Source: JAEUMD01 sp050250815 (GTDB taxonomy: Bacteria; Pseudomonadota; Alphaproteobacteria; Rhizobiales; Hyphomicrobiaceae). Taken from it: a DNA stretch of 64,000 bases. Position 1 is the first letter of the stretch. Every line of letters starts with the position of its first letter. Positions 8,192 through 17,300 of the stretch are shown here, piece after piece. The notes beneath the pieces were generated by a model, which did no database searches, was not told where the DNA came from, and saw nothing but the letters and a program-made list of their open reading frames with translations. The DNA is taken from contig JBFWNY010000003.1 in NCBI GenBank assembly GCA_050250815.1, forward strand, positions 1 through 64,000. The letters are read 5' to 3'. The position numbers were made by a program, and so were the translations under genes.

Positions 8192-9154
8192 TCAGGAGCG
8201 GGGCACGCCCGAGTTCGACTTCGGTGCACTGTTGCCGGACATCGCCTCGCCCGTGAGCTGCGCGAGACCAGCGATCGAGCCGATGACCGAGGACGCCTCG
8301 AGCGGCATCATGATCACCTTCTGGTTCGGTGCCTTGGCCAGCGTCTCCAGCGCGCGAACGTAGTTGTTGGCGACGAAGTAGTTGATCGCCTGCACGTTGC
8401 CCTGACTGATGGCATCGGAGACCAGGCGGGTGGCTTCGGCCTCCGCCTGGGCGGCACGCTCGCGCGCCTCGGCGTCGCGGAACGCTGCCTCCTTGCGGCC
8501 TTCGGCTTCCAGCACGGCCGCCTGCTTCTTGCCTTCCGCTTCCAGGATCGCGGCCTGCCGCTCGCCTTCCGACTCAAGGATCTGGGCACGCTTCTCGCGC
8601 TCGGCCTTCATCTGGCGGGCCATCGCGTCGACGAGATCGCGCGGAGGCGCGATGTCCTTGATCTCGATGCGGGTCACCTTGACGCCCCAGGCCTCGGTGG
8701 CGGCATCGACCACCTCGAGCAGCTTGGCGTTGATGTGGTCGCGGTTGGAGAGCAGTTCGTCGAGGTCCATCGAGCCCATGACGGTGCGCACGTTGGTCAT
8801 CGTCAGGTTGACGATCGAGTGCTCCAGCATGTCGACCTCGTAGGCCGCCCGCGCCGCGTTGAGCACCTGATAGAACGTGACACCGTCGACACGCACCATG
8901 GCGTTATCACGCGTGATGACATCCTGGCTGGGGATATCGATCACCTGCTCCTTCATGTTCATGCGGTACCCGACCCGTTCCATGACGGGGACCAGGATAT
9001 GCAGACCCGGCTGCAGCGTACGGGTGTAACGGCCGAAGTTCTCGACCGTGTAGTTGTAGCCCTGGGGCACGACCTTGACGGTCGACCAGAGTGCCGCGAT
9101 GGCCACCAGGATCAGTAGAAGTCCCAGGAGCTCGAAACCGCCGAGAGCGTTCAT
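8192..9154 (-). CDS. SPFH/Band 7 (stomatin-like) protein, QmcA type
   Basis: 320 residues: one N-terminal membrane anchor (about 6-27, FELLGLLLILVAIAALWSTV), a Band 7/SPFH domain (about 28-190; GYNYTVENFGRYTRTLQPGLH, VIDIPSQDVITRDNAMVRVDG) and an Ala/Glu/Lys-rich coiled coil (about 190-250) with repeated EAEGKKQAA-like units. These proteins oligomerise at the membrane and modulate proteases or microdomains. GGAG precedes the ATG by 9 bases. Two NfeD-like genes follow on the same strand. Confidence 0.93.
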   Translation of the reverse strand: MNALGGFELLGLLLILVAIAALWSTVKVVPQGYNYTVENFGRYTRTLQPGLHILVPVMERVGYRMNMKEQVIDIPSQDVITRDNAMVRVDGVTFYQVLNAARAAYEVDMLEHSIVNLTMTNVRTVMGSMDLDELLSNRDHINAKLLEVVDAATEAWGVKVTRIEIKDIAPPRDLVDAMARQMKAEREKRAQILESEGERQAAILEAEGKKQAAVLEAEGRKEAAFRDAEARERAAQAEAEATRLVSDAISQGNVQAINYFVANNYVRALETLAKAPNQKVIMMPLEASSVIGSIAGLAQLTGEAMSGNSAPKSNSGVPRS

Positions 9155-9451
9155 GGCTATTTCTCCGAGTGAGGACCGGTCGCCCTGTATATCCCGGCGA
9201 CCGCGAAGCGAACAGGACGAAGGTGGAAAAAGAGGGTAAATAATTCATTTCCAACCGTGCCAATTGGCGAAACAAAAAGAAAAACGAAAACAGAAAACGC
9301 CGCCGCATTGCGCCAAACCCGCAACGCAGACCAATTTCCTGCATTCTCCGCCGCACCCGTCCATCTTTCGGCCCGCGACGCTAATTTCCAATCGCTCCGT
9401 CAACGCTCGATTTCCAGCCGGTCCTGACTTCGGCCTACCCAGCCGATTGCG
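9155..9451. other. AT-rich intergenic region between hemH and the SPFH gene
   Basis: 297 bp with a marked A/G-rich plus-strand stretch (about 9230-9300; T/C-rich on the transcribed minus strand), much lower in GC than its surroundings. It likely holds the end of the hemH transcript and the promoter of the SPFH-NfeD operon. I find no gene. Confidence 0.5.
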
Positions 9452-10513
9452 TCAGATCCAGCCGGAAAGTTCACGCCGAACCACGGCTTCTATGACGTCG
9501 ATGCCTTCCGAAGAATCGTTCAGCGCCGGAAGATAGGCGAACTTCTCACCTCCGTTGTGCATGAATATTTCGCGATTTTCGCCGTCGAGTTCTTCCAGTG
9601 TTTCCAGGCAATCGGCCGAAAAGCCGGGCGCCACCAGGGCAAGACGCTTGACGCCCTCCTTGGCCAGCCGCTCGACCGTGAAGTCGGTGTACGGCTGCAG
9701 CCAGACATCGTTTCCGAAACGGGATTGGAATGTCGTGAGCCAACGCTCCGGCGCAATGCCGAGCCATTCGCGCACCAACCGCGACGTCTTCTGGCATTGG
9801 CAATGGTAGGGATCGCCCTGATGCAGATACTTTTCCGGCATGCCGTGAAAGGTCGCGATAATGCGCTCGGGCTCGAAGTCCAATTGCAAAAGGTTCTTTT
9901 CGATCGAGCGGGCGATCGCCTCGATATAGGCGGGTTCGTCGAAATAGGCAGGCGCCACGCGCACGTAAGGTTGCCAGCGCATCTTCATGAGCGCGCGAAA
10001 CGCCTCGTCGCAAGCCGTCGCCGTCGTTGCCGCCGCATACTGGGGATAGAGCGGCACCAGGAGGATGCGGTCGCATCCCTGCTCCCGCAGCCAGCGTATG
10101 CGGCTCTCGGTCGAAGGATTGGCGTAGCGCATCGCCCAGTCCACGACGATCCGTGGATCGGCATTCAGGCGCATCGTCAACTGCTCGGCCTGGGAGCGCG
10201 TGATGGTCTTGAGCGGCCCCTCGTTGCGTTCCTTGTTCCAGATGGTCTCGTAGTCACGCCCCTTGCGCGAGGGGCGCGTCGTCAGAATGATCAGGTTGAG
10301 GATCGGCCACCATTTCCACCTGGGCTCCTCGATGACCCGCTCATCCGAGAGGAACTGTTTGAGATATCGCCGCATCGGCCAGTAGCTGGTTGCATCCGGC
10401 GTGCCCAGGTTGAGCAGCAGGACGCCGATGCGCCCGATGGCCACGGCAGGGTGGTCGGCGGGCCAATGGGCCCGTCGCTCGACACCCCGCCCTGGCGTCG
10501 TCATGTCGTTCAT
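9452..10513 (-). CDS. hemH: ferrochelatase
   Basis: 353-residue enzyme inserting Fe2+ into protoporphyrin IX, the last step of haem synthesis. It shows the N-terminal GVLLLNLGTPDA, the active-site His in ATFHGMPEKYLHQGDPYHCQC and the Glu of PGFSADCLETLEEL. The minus-strand frame continues upstream of residue 1, but MNDMTTPG at 10513 has AAGGA 8 bases before it and matches the usual length, so I take that start. The paired cysteines HCQC and SADC are interesting, since some ferrochelatases bind a [2Fe-2S] cluster, but I cannot show one here. Confidence 0.94.
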   Translation of the reverse strand: MNDMTTPGRGVERRAHWPADHPAVAIGRIGVLLLNLGTPDATSYWPMRRYLKQFLSDERVIEEPRWKWWPILNLIILTTRPSRKGRDYETIWNKERNEGPLKTITRSQAEQLTMRLNADPRIVVDWAMRYANPSTESRIRWLREQGCDRILLVPLYPQYAAATTATACDEAFRALMKMRWQPYVRVAPAYFDEPAYIEAIARSIEKNLLQLDFEPERIIATFHGMPEKYLHQGDPYHCQCQKTSRLVREWLGIAPERWLTTFQSRFGNDVWLQPYTDFTVERLAKEGVKRLALVAPGFSADCLETLEELDGENREIFMHNGGEKFAYLPALNDSSEGIDVIEAVVRRELSGWI

Positions 10514-10662
10514 TCCGTGTCCTTCGTCAGGCCGACCGAGGCGCGGCGCGCCTGCGCACCATAGCGGATCGCCCGGCGGCATTCGACCCACGCACGTTGG
10601 GAGCGCAGCGCGCGGTGCTGGCGGCAGCTACTGGGCGGGATTACCGGTAGACGGCCGCCGTC

Positions 10663-11808
10663 TCAAGTGCTGCGGCGGCCCCGGCCCGTGGCAGGCGCGC
10701 GTGCGGGCCGTTTGACCGATTTTGCGGTCCCCGGACGCTTCGCGGCACTGCTGCGTGCGGACTTTGTCGCGCCGCCACCGTGGCCCGCGGCTTCCGAGCC
10801 TTCGCTTTTAGCTCCGCTCCCATTGAGCAATAGCCGCTGAGGGGCCGCGGCCTGCGTCGCCGCGCCCGGCGACCGCTTGCGCCTCCCGGCAGTCTTGCGC
10901 GCAAGCTTCCGCGAGGCTCGCGCCGCGGCCCAATAGACCTCCATGCGGTCTACGAACTCGTCGGTATCCTCCGCGAACAGCGCCGCGCCTTTGATCGCCA
11001 ACGCCTCGCGGATCTCGCGCTGCCGCGTCCGCGCCGCGCGGACGAGCTGCTGATGTCCCTTGGCGGCTGCACCCTTCGCGGCCCCCACCGCAGGTGCCGC
11101 CTTCTCGATCAGCATATACAGGTCGTGGTCCTCACCAAGCAGGTCCGACATCTCCTTGGCGAGTGTCATTCGCGCCTCGAACAGGTCAGGCCAGGCGCGG
11201 CTCATCAGCGCCATGTGCCGCCAGTGCGCCTGTACAGCCTTGCGCCACTCGTGAAAGTCCTCATCGTGATCGTCCGCCATTGCGCGCTGCATGCCGCGAC
11301 GCCCGGCACGGTAGCTCTTGGCCAGGCCTCGCCTGACCGCACCGAACGCCGGCGCCACCTTGAGGCCGCCGATCTCCCTCATGGCGCGCTTGATGGCCCG
11401 CACGGCATCCTTTACGTGCGGCTCTACCCTGGCCGTGCCCGCTGCCTCCTGCGATGCCCTGCCGGCCGCGCTCTGGAGCGCGCGCGCCGCCGAACGCGCC
11501 TCGGGTCCGGCCTCTTGGGAGAGGTCATGCGCAGTCGCCGCGATCACTTCCGCGTCGCGGGCGCCCGCGAGCAGCCGCGCGATACCCGCAAAGCGCTTGT
11601 TCTCGCGCTTGTAGTCCTTGGGACTGAGCCCCGAGCGCACGAGCTTGAGCAGCGCGCGAACGCGCTTCATCGATTTGCGTGTCTCGTGGATGGCCCCGGA
11701 CCGGTCCGAGGCGGTCGTCAACAGCCGCAGCGCCGTTTCGAGCTGCTCGCCGGCAATGCGCCGCCAAGCCTCGTCCATCGGCTCGTCGAACTTCAGTCGA
11801 TATGACAT
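10663..11808 (-). CDS. CHAD domain protein with a basic tail
   Basis: 381 residues. The CHAD domain spans about 5-295, with conserved His in AIHETRKSMKRVRALLKL and FHEWRKAVQAHWRHMAL, and EDHDLYMLIE. CHAD domains bind inorganic polyphosphate through these His and basic residues and localise to polyphosphate granules. From about residue 300 the protein becomes Lys/Arg/Ala-rich and low-complexity (RKTAGRRKRSPGA, KSARSSAAKRPGTAKSVKRPARAP), which would favour binding an anionic polymer. There is no CYTH/ppk partner in the window. Confidence 0.88.
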   Translation of the reverse strand: MSYRLKFDEPMDEAWRRIAGEQLETALRLLTTASDRSGAIHETRKSMKRVRALLKLVRSGLSPKDYKRENKRFAGIARLLAGARDAEVIAATAHDLSQEAGPEARSAARALQSAAGRASQEAAGTARVEPHVKDAVRAIKRAMREIGGLKVAPAFGAVRRGLAKSYRAGRRGMQRAMADDHDEDFHEWRKAVQAHWRHMALMSRAWPDLFEARMTLAKEMSDLLGEDHDLYMLIEKAAPAVGAAKGAAAKGHQQLVRAARTRQREIREALAIKGAALFAEDTDEFVDRMEVYWAAARASRKLARKTAGRRKRSPGAATQAAAPQRLLLNGSGAKSEGSEAAGHGGGATKSARSSAAKRPGTAKSVKRPARAPATGRGRRST

Positions 11809-11925
11809 CTGCGGTCCGCAACCACTGCGGGGATAAGGGAGATTGGCGAGGGAGACTAGCCCTGCCGGCTGTCACAATCCATGTACCCAGACGCGTCCTA
11901 TGCGGTTTGGGTTACCGATTCCGGA

Positions 11926-12555
11926 TCACCTGTACCCCGGCCGCCGGGCCTCTCCAGCCCAGGACAGCCAGACGCCCAGGCGCGCTGCTGGGTCGGGCGC
12001 CGTCATGAAATCGGTGATCACGGCGAGGCTGTCCGCACCCGCGGCGAGAACGGCAGGCGCACGCTCGGGCGTCAGACCACCGATGGCGACCAGTGGCAGG
12101 GATCCGATGCGCTTTTTCCATCGAGCTACGCGGTCGAGCCCCTGCGGCGCCCATTTCATCACCTTGAGGCGCGTCTCGTACACGGGGCCGAGCGCCACGT
12201 AGTCCGGTCCGGCCGCGAGCGCAATCTCCAGCTCTTCCTCCGAGTGCGTCGAGATGCCCAACCGCAGCCCGGACCGCCTGATGGCTGGAAGGTCGGCCGA
12301 CGCCAGATCCTCCTGACCCAGGTGCACCCAGTCGCAGTTCAGGTCGATGGCGGCAGCCCAATCGTCGTTGACGATGAGCTGACTGCCGTGCGCCCGGCAG
12401 ACGGCCTGCGCAACGGCGATCTCACGGCGCATGGCCGCGGCGTCGCCCTCCTTGAAGCGAAGCTGCACCGTGCGGATGCCGAGAGGCACCAGCCGTTCCA
12501 CCCACCCGGCGGACGGCAGGATCGGATAGAACACGTCGAGCACGCCGCCCGTCAC
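11926..12555 (-). CDS. thiE: thiamine phosphate synthase
   Basis: 209-residue TIM-barrel enzyme joining HMP-PP and the thiazole phosphate carboxylate to give thiamine phosphate. It shows VQLRFKEGD, LIVNDDWAAAIDLNCDWVHLGQEDL, GISTHSEEE and the phosphate-loop-like VAIGGLTPERAPAVLAAGADS. GTG start at 12555 overlaps the TGA of thiG (GTGA), so the two genes are translationally coupled. The spacing identifies this start; the open frame itself runs further upstream through thiG. Confidence 0.93.
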   Translation of the reverse strand: MTGGVLDVFYPILPSAGWVERLVPLGIRTVQLRFKEGDAAAMRREIAVAQAVCRAHGSQLIVNDDWAAAIDLNCDWVHLGQEDLASADLPAIRRSGLRLGISTHSEEELEIALAAGPDYVALGPVYETRLKVMKWAPQGLDRVARWKKRIGSLPLVAIGGLTPERAPAVLAAGADSLAVITDFMTAPDPAARLGVWLSWAGEARRPGYR

Positions 12556-13397
12556 GGCACCGACCGTGTGCGGCGCACCGGCGCGTCCAGATCGAAGAAC
12601 GGCGTGCCGGCGACAGGCGTCGAAGGCTCGGCCATCTCGCGCGGCTCCATCAGGCCCGACTCGTAGGCGGCACGGCCAGCCTCGATCGCCTTCGCAAAGG
12701 CTGCCGCCATGCGCACGGGATCGCCAGCCTTGGCGACGGCCGTGTTCAGCAGCACCGCGTCGAACCCCATCTCCATTGCCTCGGCCGCGTGCGAGGGCGC
12801 GCCGATACCGGCATCGACCACCAATGGCAGACCCGGGAAGTAGTTCCGCATCGTCTTCAGCGCATACCGGTTGTTGAGGCCGAGCCCCGTACCGATGGGC
12901 GCACCCCACGGCATGAGCACCTCGCAGCCCGCCCCCACCAGCCGCTCGGCGGCGCCTAGATCCTCAGTCGTGTAGGGGAACACCTTGAAGCCGCGCTTCA
13001 CGAGTTCGGCGGCCGCCTCGACCAGCCCGAACAGGTCCGGCTGCAGCGTATCGTCATTGGCAATGACCTCGAGCTTGATCCAGTCGGTATCGAGCAGCTC
13101 GCGCGCCATCTCAGCGGTCGTAATCGCTTCCTTGGCGGAGCGGCAGCCCGCCGTATTGGGCAGCATGTTGACGCCCAGGCCACGGATCAACTCCAGGAAC
13201 CGTTCTCCGGTCTTGCCGCGTGCCGCTTCGCGCCGGAGCGAGACGGTGACAATGCCCGCCCGGGAGGCGCGCACGGCCTCGCTCATCACCTGCGGCGAGG
13301 GATAGAGCGCTGTGCCGAGCAACAGCCGCGAGGCCACCTCGACGCCATAGAAGGAGAGCGGGCGCAGCTCGGGCCGCTTATGATCGATCGCATTCAT
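12552..13397 (-). CDS. thiG: thiazole synthase
   Basis: 281-residue TIM barrel that builds the thiazole phosphate from deoxyxylulose-5-P, dehydroglycine and ThiS-thiocarboxylate. The Schiff-base lysine is K108 in DTDWIKLEVIAND; VLMPWGAPIGTGLGLNN and VVDAGIGAPSHAAEAMEMGFDAVLLNTAVAKAGDP are the diagnostic stretches. It is coupled to thiE and divergent from thiS across 182 bp. I see no TPP riboswitch upstream. The N-terminus and C-terminal tail are slightly longer than usual. Confidence 0.95.
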   Translation of the reverse strand: MNAIDHKRPELRPLSFYGVEVASRLLLGTALYPSPQVMSEAVRASRAGIVTVSLRREAARGKTGERFLELIRGLGVNMLPNTAGCRSAKEAITTAEMARELLDTDWIKLEVIANDDTLQPDLFGLVEAAAELVKRGFKVFPYTTEDLGAAERLVGAGCEVLMPWGAPIGTGLGLNNRYALKTMRNYFPGLPLVVDAGIGAPSHAAEAMEMGFDAVLLNTAVAKAGDPVRMAAAFAKAIEAGRAAYESGLMEPREMAEPSTPVAGTPFFDLDAPVRRTRSVP

Positions 13398-13579
13398 GCC
13401 GGGAATGTAGAGCAGGCCGAGCGTGGTTTACAGTACGCACGGACGGCGAACAGAGTGCCGGCTCGATCCTGGCCGGAGGTAATCAATCGCGAAAGTCGAT
13501 CCAAGGGTTGCTGCCGAGCGGGCGCGCCTTCAGTAATGTCCTTTGCGTCTGTGATGAATGGAAGCTGCCGCTGACCGAT

Positions 13580-13810
13580 ATGACCACACCCTCTCGCGAT
13601 CCCGCGAACCTGACGCGCCTTCACGTGAACGGCGAGCTGCGCGACGTGCGCGGCGGGTCGCTCGCTGAACTTCTGTCCGAGCTGGGCTTTGCAGGCGTGA
13701 AGGTAGCGACCGCGATCAACGGCGAGTTCGTACCCGAACGCGCCAGGCCCGCGAGCCCGGTCCGCGACGGCGACAGGATTGAAATCCTCTCGGCCCGGCA
13801 GGGCGGCTGA
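13580..13810 (+). CDS. thiS: sulfur carrier protein ThiS
   Basis: 76-residue ubiquitin-like sulfur carrier ending in the required Gly-Gly (ILSARQGG), which is adenylated and thiocarboxylated before donating sulfur to ThiG. The core VNGELRDVRGGSLAELLSELGF and VATAINGEFVPERA are typical. Start chosen at MTTPSRD, giving a usual length; an in-frame ATG at 13508 would add 24 residues that do not look like ThiS. Unusually, it is divergent from thiG rather than co-transcribed with it. Confidence 0.92.
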   Translation: MTTPSRDPANLTRLHVNGELRDVRGGSLAELLSELGFAGVKVATAINGEFVPERARPASPVRDGDRIEILSARQGG

Positions 13811-13984
13811 CCGCTTGAAGGCGGCATGGCCCGGGAGAACACCGGCCCGATCTGACGGGAGCTGCTGCCCAATCCGGGCATTGAGAGTTCCGGCGCGGTC
13901 CTCAGATCACCGCCGGTCCCCGGGAAGGTTCACCCCACGCTAACCTTGCCGTCCGCGGAGGCGACAACCTTCATCGCAGGCCTA

Positions 13985-14013
13985 TTGAACGTCGTTCACT
14001 CATGCGCTATATA
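13985..14013 (+). promoter_or_regulatory. sigma70-like promoter of the acyltransferase-fusion transcript
   Basis: TTGAAC (13985-13990), 17-bp spacer, TATATA (14008-14013). This is the best-looking promoter in the window. The -35 lies inside the first palindrome and the predicted start site just before the second. Confidence 0.6.
13986..13998. promoter_or_regulatory. operator palindrome 1 (TGAAC-N3-GTTCA)
   Basis: TGAACG-T-CGTTCA is a perfect 13-bp dyad covering the -35 element. Size and form fit operators of TetR-family repressors, many of which control fatty-acid or efflux genes. No regulator gene is in the window. Confidence 0.55.
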
Positions 14014-14021
14014 GATATTGT

Positions 14022-14034
14022 TGAACATCGTTCA
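14022..14034. promoter_or_regulatory. operator palindrome 2 (TGAAC-N3-GTTCA)
   Basis: TGAACA-T-CGTTCA repeats the first palindrome with one change, 36 bp downstream and just after the -10 element. Two operators bracketing a promoter is a classic repression layout. Confidence 0.55.
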
Positions 14035-14049
14035 TTATGGAGACCCGCC

Positions 14050-14148
14050 ATGTTTGCCGCTCAGACCTACCGCCCCCACCGCGCAGTCCGCCGCCTCGTC
14101 CGGGCCGCCGTCGACGCTTGGGGCCCGTCGCCCGCGCCAGCCGCTTAG
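14050..14148 (+). CDS. possible 32-residue leader ORF
   Basis: MFAAQTYRPHRAVRRLVRAA... ends at TAG after PAPAA. GGAG sits 7 bases before the ATG and the operator-controlled promoter lies directly upstream, so it is likely translated. Just before the stop, an overlapping frame reads RLVADAEMLLAGYHRPAWA on to a stop at 14246, which looks protein-like. The two may be one small gene broken by a frameshift at about 14140. No function recognised. Confidence 0.4.
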   Translation: MFAAQTYRPHRAVRRLVRAAVDAWGPSPAPAA

Positions 14149-14359
14149 TTGCCGATGCCGAGATGCTGCTGGCGGGCTACCATCGCCCCGCCTGGGCCAT
14201 GCCGGCCCGCGCGCGTGCCTCGACGCGGGCACAAGCAACCGCTTAGCCCGACGCCGCATGTCGTTCTTTTAACCAAGTTTCCCGTATCACTCCGGCCAGC
14301 GCGCCAACGCACATCCAAGGCGCGACCCGCCTGCCTGGCCCGCCACCGAAAGGCACCCC

Positions 14360-17300
14360 ATGTCCGCCTCCCTGATGGCTTCGCGCCGCTTCGCGCCCAT
14401 CTTCTGGACGCAGTTCCTGTCGGCGCTGAACGACAACTTCGTTAAGAACGCGCTCGTCATCCTGATCCTGTTCAAGATCGGCGGCTCGGCGGGGGCCACG
14501 CTGGTGACGCTGGCGGGCGGAGCGCTCATCGCGCCCTTCTTCATTCTCTCCGCGCTCGGCGGCGAACTCGCCGACCGCTATGACAAGGCGCTCATGGCAC
14601 GGCGCCTGAAGCTGGCCGAGATCCCGGTCGCGGGTGTCGCGGCTCTGGGCTTCCTGCTGCACTCCGTGCCGCTGCTGTTCCTGGCGATCGTTCTCTACGG
14701 TACGATCGGCGCACTGTTTGGACCCATCAAGTACGGCATCCTGCCCGTGCACCTTGAAACGCGCGAGCTGCCCGCCGGCAACGCGCTCGTGGAAGGCGCG
14801 ACGTTCCTCGCAATCCTCTCTGGCACCATCGCTGGCGGTGTCGCCATGAGTGGCGGCGTCGCCGACTGGCCGATCGCTGCGGTCGTGATGACACTTGCCA
14901 TTCTGTGCTGGCTGACGTCACGTCTCATCCCGGCGACGGGCGAAGCCGCGCCTCACCTGACGATCACGCGCAACCCCTGGACGTCCACCGTCCGCCTGCT
15001 CAAGGACCTGAAGGCCGATCGCCGGCTGTGGATCGGCGGTCTCATCACGAGCTGGTTCTGGCTCGTGGGCGCCGTCGCTTTGTCGCTGCTGCCACCGCTG
15101 ATGAAGGACGCGTTGGGCGGCACCGAAAGCGTGATCACAGCGGGTCTGGTGCTGTTCACTATCGGCATCGCCATTGGATCGGCGCTCGCCGCCATGGCGA
15201 GCGAGCGGCGGCCCAACCTCGCGCTCGTCCCCCTCGGCGCGCTGCTGATGGGTGTTGCATCGCTCTACCTCGCATGGACCGTCACCGGGCTTGCGCCGTC
15301 CGCCGTACCCCTCGACGCCTGGGAGGTGCTCGCTTCCGCGAATGGCTTCCACATCGCGGTCGGGCTCGTCGGCCTCGCCGTCGCCGGTGGATTGTTCATC
15401 GTGCCGTCGTTTGCAGCCGTTCAGGCATGGGCGCCGGCCGACCGCCGCGCCCGCACGATTGCCGCCGTCAACGTGCTCAATGCCGCCTTCATGACGACGG
15501 CCGCCATCGTGCTCGCCGCTCTCCAGGCTGCCGGCGCCGGCCTCGCCGTCCTATTCGCGGCACTCGGGCTTGCTTCGCTTATCGTGATGGGGCTCGTCAT
15601 GCGGGCCTGGGGTCGCGAAGGCGTGCAGGATCTGGGCGCTTTCCTGTTCAAGCTGTTCCTGGGCGTCGAGGTCGTCGGCCGCGAAAACCTGCCAAAGCCG
15701 GGCGAGCGCGCCGTCATCGCACCCAACCACGTGAGCCTGCTCGATGCACCGCTCATGTACTCAATCCTGCCCGAGCACGCGGGCTTTGCGATCGACACCC
15801 TCATGGCCCAGGCGAAGTGGGTGAAGCCGTTCCTGAAGCTCGCCAAGGCCTGGCCGATCGACCCGACACGGCCACTAGGCATGCGCGGCCTCATCAACCA
15901 CGTCAAGAATGGCGAGACGCTCGTCATCTTCCCCGAGGGACGGTTGACCGTCACCGGCGGCCTCATGAAGGTCTACGACGGCACGGCCATGATTGCCGAC
16001 AAGGCCGATGCCCCGATCATTCCAGTGCGTATCGACGGCCTGGAGCGCTCGCGCTTCGGCTACCTCAACAAACTGCAGACCAAGAAGGTCTGGTTCCCCA
16101 AGACGCGCGTCACCATCCTGCCGCCGGTCAAGCTCGACCTCGATCCGGCGCTGAAGGGCCGCGCCCGCCGCCAGGCTGCCGGTGCACGCTTGCAGGACGT
16201 GATGGTGGACGCCGCGGTCCGCACGGCGCCGATCGACCAGACGATCTTCGAGGCGCTCGTGAAGGCGCGCGAGGAGCGCGACACCGGCAAGCCCGCCATC
16301 GAGGATCCGTTGGGCACCAAGCTGTCCTACAAGCGCCTCATCACGGCTGCGCAGGTGCTGGGCATGAAGCTCGCGCCGCTCACCACACCCGGTGAAGCCG
16401 TCGGCGTGCTGCTGCCGAACTCCGCGGGCGTGGCGGTGACGTTCTTCGCCCTGCAGACCACAGGCCGCGTGCCGGCCATGCTCAACTTCACCGCCGGTGC
16501 GCTGTCGATGGCGGCTGCCTGCCGCGCAGCGGAGGTGAAGCTCATCCTCACCTCGCGCGCGTTCGTCGAGAAGGCTCGCCTCGCCGATGTCGTGTTCAAG
16601 CTCGAAGAGGCCGCACGCATCGTCTATCTGGAGGATGTGAAGGCCGAGATCGGCCTTGGCGACAAGCTGCGCGGCATGATGATGGGCGGCAAGCCGCAGG
16701 TCGCCCGCAGGCCGGACGACCGCGCCGCCATCCTGTTCACCTCGGGAAGCGAGGGCACGCCCAAGGGCGTCGTGCTCTCCCACCGCAACATCCTCGCCAA
16801 CGCCATGCAGTCGCTGACGCGCGTTTCCGTCAACGGCTCGGACAAGGTGTTCAACGTGCTGCCGGTGTTCCACTCGTTCGGGCTGACGGCGGGGCTCGTC
16901 ATGCCTCTCGTGGCCGGCGTGCCCGTCTACCTCTACCCCTCGCCGCTGCACTACCGGATCGTGCCGGAGCTGGTCTACGGATCGAACGCGACGATCCTGT
17001 TCGGCACCGACACGTTCCTCAATGGCTACGCACGCGCCGCGCACCCCTATGACTTCGCGCGCGTGCGCCTCGTGCTTGCCGGCGCGGAAGCCGTCAAGGA
17101 GCGCACACGGCAGGTCTATATGGAGAAGTTCGGCGTGCGCATCCTGGAGGGTTACGGTGTGACCGAGACTGCGCCCGTGCTCGCCATCAATACGCCGCTC
17201 GCCAACAGGTCGGGCACCGTTGGCCGCCTCTCGCCGCTGATGGAAGCACGGCTTGAGCCGGTGCCGGGCATCGATGAAGGCGGCCGCCTCTACGTGCGCG

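Larger units (their letters stand above)
13811..14049 (+). other. intergenic region with an operator-flanked promoter
   Basis: About 240 bp after thiS with no gene. The distal part carries a good promoter overlapped by two matching palindromes (separate entries); nothing is recognised in 13811-13980. Confidence 0.6.

Noticed and set aside
13398..13579. TPP riboswitch before thiG or thiS
   Set aside because: Neither strand shows the CUGAGA and ACCUGAUC-type conserved blocks.
14037..14246. 69-codon frame starting at ATGGAG as the real leader gene
   Set aside because: Its ATG overlaps the GGAG that serves the ATG at 14050, and its first half is Pro/Arg noise; only the second half looks coding, so it is treated as a possible frameshift instead.
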